Below are positions 10,515 through 21,174 of a DNA stretch of 64,000 nt, in pieces (the first letter of the stretch is position 1; every line of letters begins with the position of its first letter). The position numbers were made by a program, and so were the translations under genes. Source of the stretch: Pachyseris speciosa (Eukaryota; Cnidaria; Anthozoa; Scleractinia; Pachyseridae); NCBI GenBank assembly GCA_016490735.1, contig JAEMWC010000040.1, positions 686,001-750,000 of the forward strand. The letters run 5' to 3'. The notes beneath the pieces are model-generated. The model was not told where the DNA came from and ran no database searches. It saw only the letters and a list, made by a program, of their open reading frames with translations.

Positions 10515-12861
10515 CTCGCGTTGGATTATCGTTAGATTGACTAACTCTGGATACTTGAATGGATTTTTATGCCAACGCTCATTCAACTCTTATCTTTACT
10601 ATGCAAGTTTAAGTTGTGATTCAATCTTAGGGAGTTATATTCGTACCAACGTTAAAGTTTTGTTAATGGTATAAGCGTACGCGTATGAGTGATTAATGAC
10701 GGTGAACACTTTTATAGCTAACCGCATGTAACTGTTGATGCACTTTTCAGCCTATTCACGGCATTCAAAAGAGAGTATTTGCTTATTTCATTTTGTTTAT
10801 TTCGGAGAATTGTATTGGTTCTTTAGTATAGTTTTTATTGAAAGGTTAAATGGTGTTTAATGATTGAAAAAAAAATGAACGCAATATACATGTATGATGT
10901 GCATCTAGAAAAGAGGTTTCAAGGGGAAGTACGTCATGATGATAGTAATCACATTCTGCCTTGATATAGTTTTTTAGTAATGACAGTCCTGGCCCGTATA
11001 GCTGGCCAAAAAAATCCTTTGGAGGTTACAGCCCTAATATTAAGTCTAGTCGTGTTGTTTCTTTCAAAGTTATTAGGGTTTTCAGATTGCAATGCGTTGT
11101 TTAAATTGAAAATGAAGCAAATTTATATCAAGCGAACGTCCAGAAGATTTCAATGTTTTCCTTCTTTGTTATCTGAAATGGTCCTCGCTATTTTAACTTG
11201 ATTAGGGTAGGTTAATAAAGATTGTGTTTAGTTTATGTCAGCTTGCAGCGCAGGAATTAACTTCTAAGTACCTTTTCGACCAAAAAGAATAGTCAAAGTT
11301 TAAAATGACGGGTGACTCTATTTTGAACGTCGAATGTACTCTGAAATTGAAAATGCACAGCAACTTATCAAAGTAGTTGAGAAAAGAAAATCTGTAGAAA
11401 AAATCAAGGCTTCAGCGGGGTTCAATTGACCCATAATCTCAACGAGACTAGCACTAATGCTCATGATCTTGTCGCGCACTATTACCCAAAACGGCGTAAT
11501 TATGCAAAATAAAGCACAAAAACAGCAACTCAATCGGTTGCCCTGTGCTTGCGCTTAATGCTTGTGTAGTCGCGCTGTTCGTACACTTGAGCGACACACT
11601 CCTTGCGATATTTTGTCTCCAGCCCTTTCCTTGTGTTTTACACGTGTCAACCAAGCTAAACCAGTCCGCAGATACTGGCGCTTTGATAATCTTCGGATCT
11701 TTCAACAACTTCAAGCATGTCTTGCTTTATTGTAGTATGTTACCTTGTATTCCAATGATAACAATGTTTGTAATTAAATATTTCACTACGCATTTGTGAT
11801 GTCTGTGGTATGATAGTTAACATAACTATCACGCCAATAATTCAACTCCCACGTTATGGATTGCTTCGGAAACATTGTTTCGGAAAAAAAGTATTTCTCC
11901 TTATGTTCCCCCGTTTGCGCGCTCTGGAAAGTGTTTTTAAGTCTGTCAGAAAAAAAAAATGTTCTTATGTGTGTGTGCGTCTTCACGTGAAAACATCTGG
12001 GAAACAATGTTTTCCGTTATAGTGTTTCAGAGACAATGTCTGCTCGTTTGCCGTTTCCTTGATGCATTACTCCCTAAGATGAATTTATGAGCACAAGACC
12101 TTGCTGGGCAAGAGAAAACTGTTTAAACAGGGGGTCCGGTTTGAAAGGAGATTGCGCTGGCCATCTTACCTTCATTACTCAATCAACCATCGGAGCAACT
12201 TGAAAACATCTTTATACGCTCTAACATTGGTTTGTTTGGTGACCAAGAAACTCATATCTTGCATTACTGTCAGGCATTTCTAAGTCAGACACCAAAGGCG
12301 ACAAAGTGCCACACCCCAAAGCGTGTGAAAGGATGGAAGTTCTTGCTGTTTGATAGCGGACTATTCTGTTTAACATTAGTTCAAATACGAAAGAATTATC
12401 CCTTCCTAACCCATTAAAATGGCAACAATACAGACGATGATTCTTGTTAATTATGCTAAATAATTTTATGCACGTAAAAGGCGGATTTTCCCCTTCAAAA
12501 GCAAACTCGATATTTGCGAGGTCACAGCTTACATCGTTCGCTCCCAATTTGTATTCTACGACAATAATAATTCTAGTTTAAATAACCTTCAATTCACTCA
12601 AGTGACCGGTGTCAAGCGTTTCTAGAGAAGGAACTCGTTTGATAAAAGTAAACAATAACAAAAACAAAAATAAAAAGGAATACACCGAAGTTCTCAAAGA
12701 AATGGGCCAAAAAAGGGAAGTTTTACAATTAATAACTTTTTATTCGACTAGTAGTCTTGTGGAGAAAATAAAGGTTTAGTCTAATTCGAAAAGGGCAACA
12801 GAAGTTATTTATTTTTTTATTTCTGGCCCTTTTTATGTCGACTATTAACCGAACACAAGAA
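10515..12861. other. 3' flank of the recombinase gene, no further gene seen
   Basis: AT-rich, with short open frames only. A polyadenylation hexamer AATAAA lies at 11214-11219, about 700 bp after the stop codon, and could end the recombinase transcript. Nothing else is supportable. Confidence 0.4.
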
Positions 12862-13264
12862 TGCGTATTTGCTACACAAATGCGTATTTGCTACGAAACC
12901 GTTTTTTGTCATAAATACCCATAAATGTAAAAGAAACGTTCCGAACCGATTCCTATCGGTGGAAACTAGCATGCGCAGTCCTTTCCTAAAAAACAGAAGG
13001 TTTTCTAGTTTTTTAAAAGAGTTTTTAGATCGAAGAGTTTTTCAAAACGTTTCCAAAAATGTCCAGCTTACAAGGGTTGTTGGAGTTACACCGTACAACA
13101 GCATTTGATTAGTAAATTCAACTTTGGACAAAAATAAAAATGGAACGGTATGGAGAGGTCTTGGGAAGCATTTTTCTTTACTTTAAGGACCTTTGAATTC
13201 AGTTATTGTTTTTATTTTTCACGATATTTTGACCTGGTGTACCAAAGAATGAGTATTTGCTACG
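12862..13264 (+). repeat. Right-hand copies of the TGCGTATTTGCTAC motif
   Basis: Exact copies start at 12862 and 12881 (19 bp apart), and a variant, GAGTATTTGCTACG, lies at 13251-13264. Orientation matches the left array at 5301-5438, so the copies are direct repeats across the recombinase gene. Confidence 0.7.
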
Positions 13265-13442
13265 TTACTAACGTTTGGACGTTTTAAATTTGATGAGGCT
13301 TTTTAGGTCAGGCACGATAATGAAATGCCGTAATATTGAAGTAATGATAGCTGTCTTAGAGGTGAAAGAATCATTCATTTAATGATATTTGTGAAATAAA
13401 AAGGATACGGAGAACAAGGAGCAAATAGGCATATAAGGATCT

Positions 13443-13444
<2 letters not shown>

Positions 13445-13480
<36 letters not shown>
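13445..13480 (+). repeat. (AG)n microsatellite
   Basis: About 18 AG units, mirroring the longer GA tract at 4998-5228 on the other side of the candidate Crypton. Confidence 0.95.
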
Positions 13481-13484
<4 letters not shown>

Positions 13485-15900
13485 TCTGAAAACACGCCTA
13501 CCGCTCTTGTTCTGACAGTTTTTTTAGTTCAAGATAAACCAAAAATTAAATGTTTTGCAATTTTTTTTTTGGTTAAATTACGAAGGAAGACATCGCCCAC
13601 TATGTTTGTCATCGAATCGTACATTCTCCACACCTCGCGATTCACACGTCATTTTGTTTAACCAATCACAGAAAGTGAATCGACCTTCTGAAACTAAGCA
13701 ACGGTTTGCTTGCGACAGCGCTGTAGCTGTGGTGAAAGTGGTATTTGCGGTCAAGTTTAACAAAGTAATGGGAAATTTCTAGTCCGAAGCTTAACTACAT
13801 TCAAAACGGTGAAATTATTTTGAAATTTGGTTCATCCTGTCTCATAAAACCTTAGACCAAGTCAGTGGATTAACGAGCACATGAACGCTGTGCGATACCT
13901 CGTTCGACTCTCTCGTTCCGCCACTTCGACTAGGTCACCTGAAGATGTGTTAGAGTGTGAAAATATTTTTAACTAGCCACTCTGGGAAGAATTATATCAA
14001 GGCTTGATGGACGGCTTTTTGGATGTATCTAAAGCGTTGTGAAAGGGATTGAATTCGCGCCGCGACTGCATTCGACAACACATAAATTTTCCCGCTGTGC
14101 TTTGAGCATGACTAAAGATGAAGGATGTGCGATTTATGCAGTGGCCCGATGTAGCCTTTTCGACGATTGGAGAAGGTATTTACCGTCGCCCTTTTATTTA
14201 GTCGTTTTCTTCAAAAAACTTACGGTCAACCGATAAGCCAGATAAGCGTTGTCTTTGTTTATGTGCCCAACTTTTGTATGGCTCGGCAAGAAGTTAATCC
14301 TTCTCTCAAATTTGGTTTTCAAGTTTATCGTCAGTTTGTTTGTGAAGAAGGTTTTCAGGATTTCTGTGTTGGACCCATTCTTATAGCAAATTACATTTTA
14401 ATTTCCCCTCAGTTTAAAAAATAGATTCAAATGAAATTTACCGTAAGCTTAAGCTTATAATTTAAACATTGTTGTAAAAAGGTTTTTCCTCAGACTACCA
14501 TTGTAAATAGGTGCCACAAACCAGAAGCGTAACACTTTGTAAAACTGCCAAATCTATTAAAATAATTATTTGCTTTGTTTTTTTTCGACTAGTTCTTGGT
14601 CGGTTTTGACATAAACTTAAGTACTTGACTTCTTCAGAGTTATTAAGCTTAGGTACTTTCCGCGTTTAGCGCGTACGTACACGAACTTGCACAAACAGCC
14701 GTGATTTTAAAACTTTTCTCTGTTTCTGCTGAATCTTTGACATACAATTTTTAGCTTTATAAAATTGAATTAAATTATGTGAACCCCCATGCATTACAAC
14801 CTCTGTGAAAACGTTTTTTGTAGTACAGTAATTTTTCAGATACAACAAAATGTTTCGCCACTCAAATTAAACTTATGTGTCGGAATCGTGTGATTCATTT
14901 GGGTAATCCATTTGAAAGCACGAACTGTTCCAGTATTTGTTTATGCGCAACTATTTTTCTTAGGCCAATACTTTGAATAATGGCTTTATTGTACACTTTG
15001 TTATAATTGTAATAAGGAATTTAGTTCATGGACAGTATAAAATAAAGTTTTGATGTCTGGGCGAATGAAGGTAACGTTTTAAGTTCCGGTTGAAAATAAA
15101 GTAATCATTTATTCCGTCACTGTTTAAGATACGTTTTTAACCTTCAAATATCGTATTTAGTAAAATTACTGAGCTTGCATCGGTTGCCTTAAGCAACTTA
15201 AATTGTTTCATTTAATGTTAGCATTAATTTGATTTCATTCGCATTGCTGCAACTTCTAGTTTAAGTTTTATAATTTCAAGAATTAAACAATACTTTTTAG
15301 GTGGGAAGTGCATTTAAGTGTACCACAAACGCGCTTTTTTTTTGTTTTGTTTTTTTAACAAACAGCAACAACTATCTGTATCAACTTACCTTCTCAGGTA
15401 TACATTGTCCCTGAGCAGACAACAGCCATAAAAAAAAATAATTAAAAAAGTCGTCAAAAGTTCCGTTTAAAGAAAATGCAAGTCCAGTCCGTTGTCCAGT
15501 CCTTGGAATTTTTTTTCTAGCTAACCTTTTCTGGCGCGGCGTCGCAGTGAAAACAAAAAGCGCGCGAAAGTATTGCCTCGTTTTCGTTCTTTCCTCCAGG
15601 CCCTCTCCTCTGAAAAAAATCTTAAACATCGATCATCGCCAAAAGCAATTGAAATTAGAAGAAACTGACAACGCCATCATAAAGAGCATACTCTCAAGCC
15701 TTAGGCAAAATTTTCTTTTGTTCCTACCTCAAATGGTCGTAGAGCAGGAAGCTGACAAACTTTTCAGTTAGATTTTCTACTGCCGCACTTTCTTAGGAAA
15801 AAGTAATCATGGCCATTTTTTAAAACACTATTTATTAAACTACAACTTCGCTTAAAAATATTCTTGGAGAAAGGTTCTAGTAAACTTGTAGAGCGAATAT
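13481..15900. other. No gene recognised
   Basis: About 2.4 kb of AT-rich sequence with scattered short frames. No domain, splice-bounded exon or repeat structure could be supported. Confidence 0.45.
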
Positions 15901-15920
15901 TAAACTTCGGTCCGTTCTGG

Positions 15921-16232
15921 TCACGTGACCGATGACGTCACAGCATTAAAAATGACAAAAATGTATATTTCATAAAAATATCTACCAATATCCAAATTTT
16001 TGTTTCCTCGCGTTTAATGCAACGCGAGATAGCACTTGTACCCAGACTCCCACTTATTGAAAATTGTATATACCTCCCTTAATATTTATATTTTGTTCGG
16101 TACCCGGGCAGTCCGAAATGGCTCACACCATTGTGCTTCAAACCACGTTGACTGCTTTTGCAATAACAAAATAACTTCGTCACAGTGAGCAAAAACGCAC
16201 TTGTGAGCAAAGTCACGTGACCAATGACGTCA
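15921..16232 (+). promoter_or_regulatory. Two direct E-box plus CRE-like composite sites
   Basis: TCACGTGACCGATGACGTCA at 15921-15940 is repeated with one change at 16213-16232 (CAATGACGTCA). Each joins a CACGTG E-box to a TGACGTCA CRE core with identical spacing. The repeated spacing is seen directly. A role as enhancer or promoter, or simply as parts of a repeat, is unknown. Confidence 0.3.
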
Positions 16233-16393
16233 TCGCCCTTAGTCTTGTACAATAATTAGTTTATGGTAAGACTTATTTCTAGACAACGTGGGGGTCTTGC
16301 TGCCCTCAAACTGACCAAGTTATTTGGGATTGACGATTTTCCAGCTGCAAAGAATTCTGGGAAGGTTCTTATTATAATTATATATTGTTATTT

Positions 16394-16394
16394 A

Positions 16395-16430
<36 letters not shown>
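16394..16430 (+). repeat. (ATT)n microsatellite
   Basis: About 12 ATT units. Confidence 0.9.
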
Positions 16431-16620
16431 TTTACTGGGCAATACTTTGCTCTAATATGTAATGCTTTCCATTCTTGAAAAAATTATAATTAATCATATG
16501 AAAATGTTGTAAATTTAATAATTTATATTGGTTTTCAATTTATGACAAGAAATTGAATTTGTCCTTTAAACTTAATTCTACATCAAACCCACACAACAAT
16601 GAAGTTCCATCATGCATGCA

Positions 16621-16770
16621 TGGCACTGCAGATAGTTAACAGATATTTCAAGAGAACTCTTAAGTATCTGCAAAATATCTGTAAATTACCTACAGATATT
16701 TTACAGATATGGGAATACCTACTGCAGATAACTGCAGTGCTGTCACAGATATGTTACAGATAGTTGACAT
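16621..16770. repeat. Cluster of ACAGATATTT-like words in both orientations
   Basis: CAGATA, ATATCTG and TATCTGTA words recur about nine times in 150 bp on both strands, giving several short dyads. It resembles the subterminal region of a DNA transposon or MITE, but no boundaries could be set. Confidence 0.35.
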
Positions 16771-16861
16771 ATAATTTATGTTGGTTTGGTAAGGGTTCAT
16801 TTATTCATATGTATTCCATCACATACGGGTTATTATGAACCAACATTAAGTGATAAGCTCT

Positions 16862-17020
16862 CAGTTGGCTTGCTAGCTCAGTTGGAAGAACACTGCACCG
16901 GTATCACAGACGTCATGTGTGTGAATCCTGCACAAGCCTGTATTTTTTTCACACGTTCTTTCCGCTACTACTTTAGTAATGTTCATATCTGCAATATTCA
17001 GATCGTCATTTTGTGTGATT
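16862..17020 (+). mobile_element. tRNA-derived SINE, type 2, degraded
   Basis: A tRNA-like head with box A-like TAGCTCAGTTGGAAGA and box B-like TGTGAATCCTGC is followed by CAAGCCTGTATTTTTTTCACACG and a tail with TTCATATCTGC. Head and tail resemble the SINE at 37335-37505 on the minus strand, so both belong to one family with a tRNA-like promoter head. Confidence 0.6.
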
Positions 17021-17565
17021 TAACAACAGCAAATTATTATCCTATGTGACTGCAAATTAATTTTCTTCACCACTGTACTATTTGCGATATCACATTGAAC
17101 CATTAGTTTTAGCAAGATTAAGCTCCTAGGCCTGTTTCAAGCAAATGGTAGACAGGTCATGAAAGTCTAATAAAGTGTTGCGAGTTTGCTAATGCTATTT
17201 TAAACCACAATGACACACTCGCACTAGTTTTTTGATATATTACATGAACATCACGTCACATTTCAACAACGCAAAAACGCCCTCGAAATATTCCTTCAAA
17301 TATCTGCCAGATCCACCGTCCAAAGAAAGGCAGAGATCACACAAAAAAAAATGGACATGGTTTTGTATTTGAAAAAAAAAAAAAAAGCATGAAATCCATT
17401 AGAAGATCAATATCTGTTTTTGGATTCACCAAAAGTAACATTCCAATATGTCGTATTAATAACTATTCAGGCTCTCATGGAACAGCTTGGTCAAAACAGT
17501 TGCTTGTGTGTACACAACAAGCAATAAAGGGGGCAAAACACAAAGTAATTGAGAGAGAAAGGTAC
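17021..17565. other. No gene recognised
   Basis: AT-rich sequence including an oligo-A run near 17375. Nothing else supportable. Confidence 0.4.
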
Positions 17566-17634
17566 CTTGCTTTATCTTCATCTTGAAGGCATGCTGGACA
17601 TTGAGTGTAGCCAAATTCCTGGTTGGTCTTGCAA
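17566..17634 (-). CDS. Exon-like segment, cysteine-rich, gene unknown
   Basis: On the minus strand a TTGACAG acceptor precedes 69 nt that end at an AAG/GTACC donor. In one frame it reads CKTNQEFGYTQCPACLQDED, with a C-x2-C pair that might bind zinc. The entering phase does not match the exit phase of the exon-like block at 20924-21119, so I cannot join them. A second frame is also open, so coding status is uncertain. Confidence 0.3.
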
Positions 17635-18214
17635 CTGTCAACATTAAGTTTTTTATTTCGGAACTAGAACAAAACGTACAAACAACAAAAACTTTTAATT
17701 AAGAACATAAAACAAGTTCCTTTCTTGGCATGCTATGGCTCAGTAAACAAAGGAAGCTTGGAGGATGCAATAGATGTGTAAATTATTTGTGACCAAGTAA
17801 TTTCCATACGGCCTTAAAATAAGCTAGTCAACAACAACAAGCCCTCATAAAAGATGGCTGGTTATGAGAACATAAAAGGACAGGAAAGGTGGCTTCCCGT
17901 CCAGAAGGAACTATCGTCCTAAGCATAGAAATAGTCACTTGATAAATGCTGGAAGCAGAATCCATCCCGAGTCAGTTTGTAAACAAGGTCAGCGGATAAA
18001 CCATGCAAGTGACGGAAATTCAACCTAGAGGGGACACTGAGGGGACTACTTTTATTACTCGAACTTCCTATAGAAGGTCTGAGTCTAAAAATGTCTTTTG
18101 ACTCCTTCTTCTTCGTCGTGGTCGTCGCCGGTTTCATCCACAGAGCTCACTTCTGGTGTTTCTGTGCAAGCGCAAGCTAAAAATAACAGCAACTCACAAC
18201 AATGAATGCCTGTA
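17635..18214. other. Possible coding remnant, otherwise unassigned
   Basis: A minus-strand acceptor near 18177 is followed by a short acidic frame (DETGDDHDEEEG) that stops at a TAG, and an overlapping frame stays open from 18137 to 17919. The two disagree in phase. I do not call an exon here. Confidence 0.25.
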
Positions 18215-18680
18215 CACGAAAACGTGGATTCACCTTGTGTTTTTGAGGTCTGATCAACTAATATGTTAAGAGAAGTGTCTACTGTAAAAGCTCTATTAAG
18301 GTCCCAGGGGGCTTATTTCAAATGTCAAAAACACCGTTTTTGTTTTAAAACAGTTTTTGTACAAACCTCAAACAAATGCAGTCAAATTTTATTTTTTTAA
18401 TTAAGAGCAGCAAACAGTATTATGTGTTTGAGTGTATATTTTGATTAAAAACAAGCCAATTGGGCCAAATGAAGTGGATTTTGCAACAGGGGATAGGATC
18501 AGGGACTAATTATAAAATCTCATGTCCCAAAAGGGGGTGCTAATATTACAACAACCAACTTCCTAACTGGGGGCTTATTAGAGAGGGGGGGAGACGGGGG
18601 GCTTCATAGAGCTAAATTTATGGTATACGAATGTTTGCAAGTTCAACAGTGAAACAAAAGGTTTTAACATGGCAAAAATA
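18215..18680 (-). repeat. Dispersed repeat related to 34170-34705, split by a MITE-like insertion
   Basis: The minus strand of 18215-18281 and of 18626-18680 matches successive parts of the unit at 34170-34340 (landmarks: GTTGAACTTGCAAACATTCG, CTTCTCTTAACATATTAGTTG, ACACAAGGTGAAT). The intervening 18282-18625 contains GGGGGCTTATT words and looks like a separate insertion. Function unknown. Confidence 0.55.
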
Positions 18681-19093
18681 AACTCCAAATGTTTTCAATC
18701 CAGCTGCCGTCATGTGCCCCTGGCCGCTCCATACTAAACTCTTAAATCTTTGATCATTATTTATAATATAGGTCGCGCATGTTTTCATTGAAATTGAGCA
18801 TGCCTTATGAGAGTATAAAGCACGCGGATGACACCATTTGTCTGCGTATGCAGTTTCAAAATCATTACAAATCTGGCAATTTTCACAATTCAAAAAATAA
18901 ACTTATTGATTAAAATGGTTCAGTCATAAAATAGAACTGATGGCACGAATTCTAAGAGCTGCTTGTTTTAACTGAACAGTTTTAACCCTCATTAAAAATA
19001 ATTTTTACAAGACATAGTGTTGACGATCAGTGATGCGCGTGCAAATTGACACGAGTTTATCTACAAATGTGGGAAAAACTATTAATATTATAA
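18681..19093. other. No gene recognised
   Basis: Short frames only. Sequence just right of the repeat may be more of the same family. Confidence 0.35.
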
Positions 19094-19279
19094 AACAAAT
19101 AAAAAAGCCTTAACTGTGTTTTGTTGTTATAATGCACTCAAGGAAGTGACGAGAGCTGTCAAGACGTAGTTAGAAGCACTTGCCTGTGGCTCGTGCTTCT
19201 TCCTATTTCTTTCATGCTCTCTTCACTTCCTTGCGTCCCTTATAACAGCACAAAGCACGGTTAAGGCTTTTTATTTGTT
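19094..19279. mobile_element. Foldback MITE, about 186 bp
   Basis: Almost the whole segment is one inverted repeat. The outer arms are AACAAATAAAAAAGCC with AAAAGCCTTAAC and its mirror ending TTTTTATTTGTT. Inner arms pair through AAGGAAGTGA-GAGAGC and GAAGCACGAGC. It is non-coding and flanked by AT-rich sequence. The class of the mobilising transposase is unknown. Confidence 0.7.
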
Positions 19280-20339
19280 GATTATACATGGTAAAAAATT
19301 CATCAGGTACAATAAATTCCAATAAAATTGCTGAATAACTCAAGTACAGGAGACTGAGACAGGAGGTTTACTTACTATTTTTCTACAATATCTCAATGTC
19401 TGGACATTACTTTTTGAATGATAAGGGATTTTAGTTTTTACTTGTGTGACGTGAAACTGACCGCAGAAACCTACTGTCCCTGTTTCAAATGACGTATTTG
19501 CAAAACGTTTCACTTTGCTGAATATTTTTTCTCCTCACATTTCACCAAGATGCCAGTAACATTTATGTAAAAAAATCCTCTGTTATTTAATGCAAGCTAG
19601 CCGACCTATGAGGAAACACAAACTCCTAGGATCATTTTCTAGGTAATCGGTTTTCTATGCCACCATTTTTTTTCCGTCGATTTCTAGACATCCATAACAC
19701 AAGCAAATTGTTTAATGTACTTGAAAAATACATTAATGTATTAGAGAAGGTAGTGCAATTATCTGCACATGATCAATATGATGCCATAGTGAAAATATAA
19801 TATGGAAAGGAAGTCAGATCTCGTTATGCTAACTTTGTCATAATATTACAACCATGTAAGTGAATCAGTGAAGTACACCTGTGGGAAGTTGCAATTTCTG
19901 ATTGCCTCTTGAAAGGCTGAGTGAAGGCCAATATGGTTTGTAGTCTAGTTTAAAAACGGCCATGTTCACACTGGCTTCTTAATTTTGTTCAGAATAATTG
20001 AAGAATTAACCACAGTGCGATGTGACGTTCATTTTTAGCTAAAACACTTGGCGGTGATTAACATTGCTGTTTAGATACTTGAAACATTTCTAAACGTTAA
20101 GACGCAAATCACCAAAAATGGACAAATGGTGTCACTATCAAAAGTCAACATAATGGATCAACATAAGCGTGGTATAATACTGTGAATGAGTGCATTGCTC
20201 AGAAAAACAAGCACTCAGAATTAAACAAAAACAACAACAACAATAGCAAAAACACCAAGAACAAGAGCATGCAAGAACAAGAACAAAGCCCTTAAATAGC
20301 GCTTCTCTAGTGTTCTCTACGGTGGCAAACACACATTGA
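19280..20339. other. No gene recognised
   Basis: About 1 kb of AT-rich sequence with no supportable exon or repeat. Confidence 0.4.
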
Positions 20340-20675
20340 TAAATTATCTAAAAAGGTCACTTCTGGGATAGGAGCAATAAAAAGAATTAGGCCTTTTGTC
20401 CCTCCACCTACTCTTCATTATATATACAACGCACTAATTCAATCTCACTTCGATTATTGCAATCTTGTCTGGGGTAATTGTCTTAAAACGTTATTTGACA
20501 GGCTAAAGAAACTTCAGAACTGTGCTGCTCGCATTTTAACCTTTTCTAGCTATGATGCTGATGCTAACCACTTAATTAGACAACTCGATTGGAAAGACTT
20601 GGGCACTCAATTTCATGTTTAAATGGTCTTGTTCCTGAATATTTATCCTCTAAATTTGTGAAACGAAATGAGACC
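20340..20675 (+). pseudogene. Non-LTR retrotransposon RT C-terminal fragment
   Basis: The plus strand reads RPFVPPPTLHYIYNALIQSH, followed by FDYCNLVWGN and RLKKLQNCAARILT, the conserved block after the reverse-transcriptase domain of jockey/CR1/L2-type LINEs. A stop and frame change near 20620 precede a piece reading LNGLVPEYLSSKF. Both ends are truncated; only about 110 codons remain. Confidence 0.8.
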
Positions 20676-20765
20676 AGGGGTGGTCACAGCCAGGGTTCAT
20701 TATGTGCCTAGTGGTTCTTTGACATCCCACAGAATCAATTACAAAGAGTTCTACAATCATTAAAC
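20676..20765 (-). mobile_element. SINE fragment (family of 51872-52269)
   Basis: The words GGGGTGGTCA, CCTAGTGGTTCTTT and CATCCCACAGAATCA match the non-tRNA body of the SINEs at 59490-59865 and 62326-62605. The tRNA-like head is missing. Confidence 0.6.
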
Positions 20766-20923
20766 GAAGGCACATGGAAATCACAGTGCAACGAGATAAC
20801 GTCTGATTGACACTGTGCAAGTGTGCAATTTAACTGAATTTATACTCAAGTTTAGAATGAGACAATTAGCAATCACAGCTCCTCCTTGACTTTTTGATAT
20901 ATGAATAGTTTACAAAAAACTTA

Positions 20924-21119
20924 CAGCATCCTGGCACTTGGCGTTTAGGATGAAAAAGTCATATTTGCAACAAGCATCCATCTGACTCGCATTTTCATAC
21001 TTGAAATGTTTCCCCCTTACAAGTACACTGTTTCCTTGGTTACCAGCCTGGATAGCCTTTACATCAGAGGCAATGTTCTTCAAGTCTACCTTGACATTTT
21101 TAAGGTGTTTCGTAGCTTC
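20924..21119 (-). CDS. Exon-like block, possible ABCA exon 9
   Basis: A minus-strand acceptor (TTTCCACAG) and donor (GCT/GTAAGT) bound 196 nt that are open in one frame. It starts EATKHLKNVKVDLKNIASDV (likely helical) and ends KYDFFILNAQVPGC with a CC pair upstream. Its entering phase 0 matches the exit phase of the ABCA exon at 24905-25191, so it could be part of the second extracellular domain. I do not recognise the sequence as ABCA, so a separate minus-strand gene is equally possible. Confidence 0.45.
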
Positions 21120-21174
21120 CTGTGGAAAGGATGTAATTTGGGTTCAATTTATCCATGTGTGGTTCACAGGGTAG

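Larger units (their letters stand above)
5255..13264 (+). mobile_element. Candidate Crypton-like DNA transposon
   Basis: An 8-kb interval in which a single long intact tyrosine-recombinase gene is flanked by direct copies of TGCGTATTTGCTAC: three on the left (5301-5438) and two plus one variant on the right (12862-13264). Cryptons mobilise with a tyrosine recombinase and lack classical TIRs and usual transposases, so direct repeats at the ends would fit. The boundaries are inferred from these motif arrays and not from an empty site. GA microsatellites lie just outside both ends (4998-5228 and 13445-13480). Confidence 0.45.

Noticed and set aside
17919..18177. Minus-strand exon with acidic tail or the overlapping open frame
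   Set aside because: Possible splice phases do not agree with the neighbouring exon-like blocks, and two frames compete.
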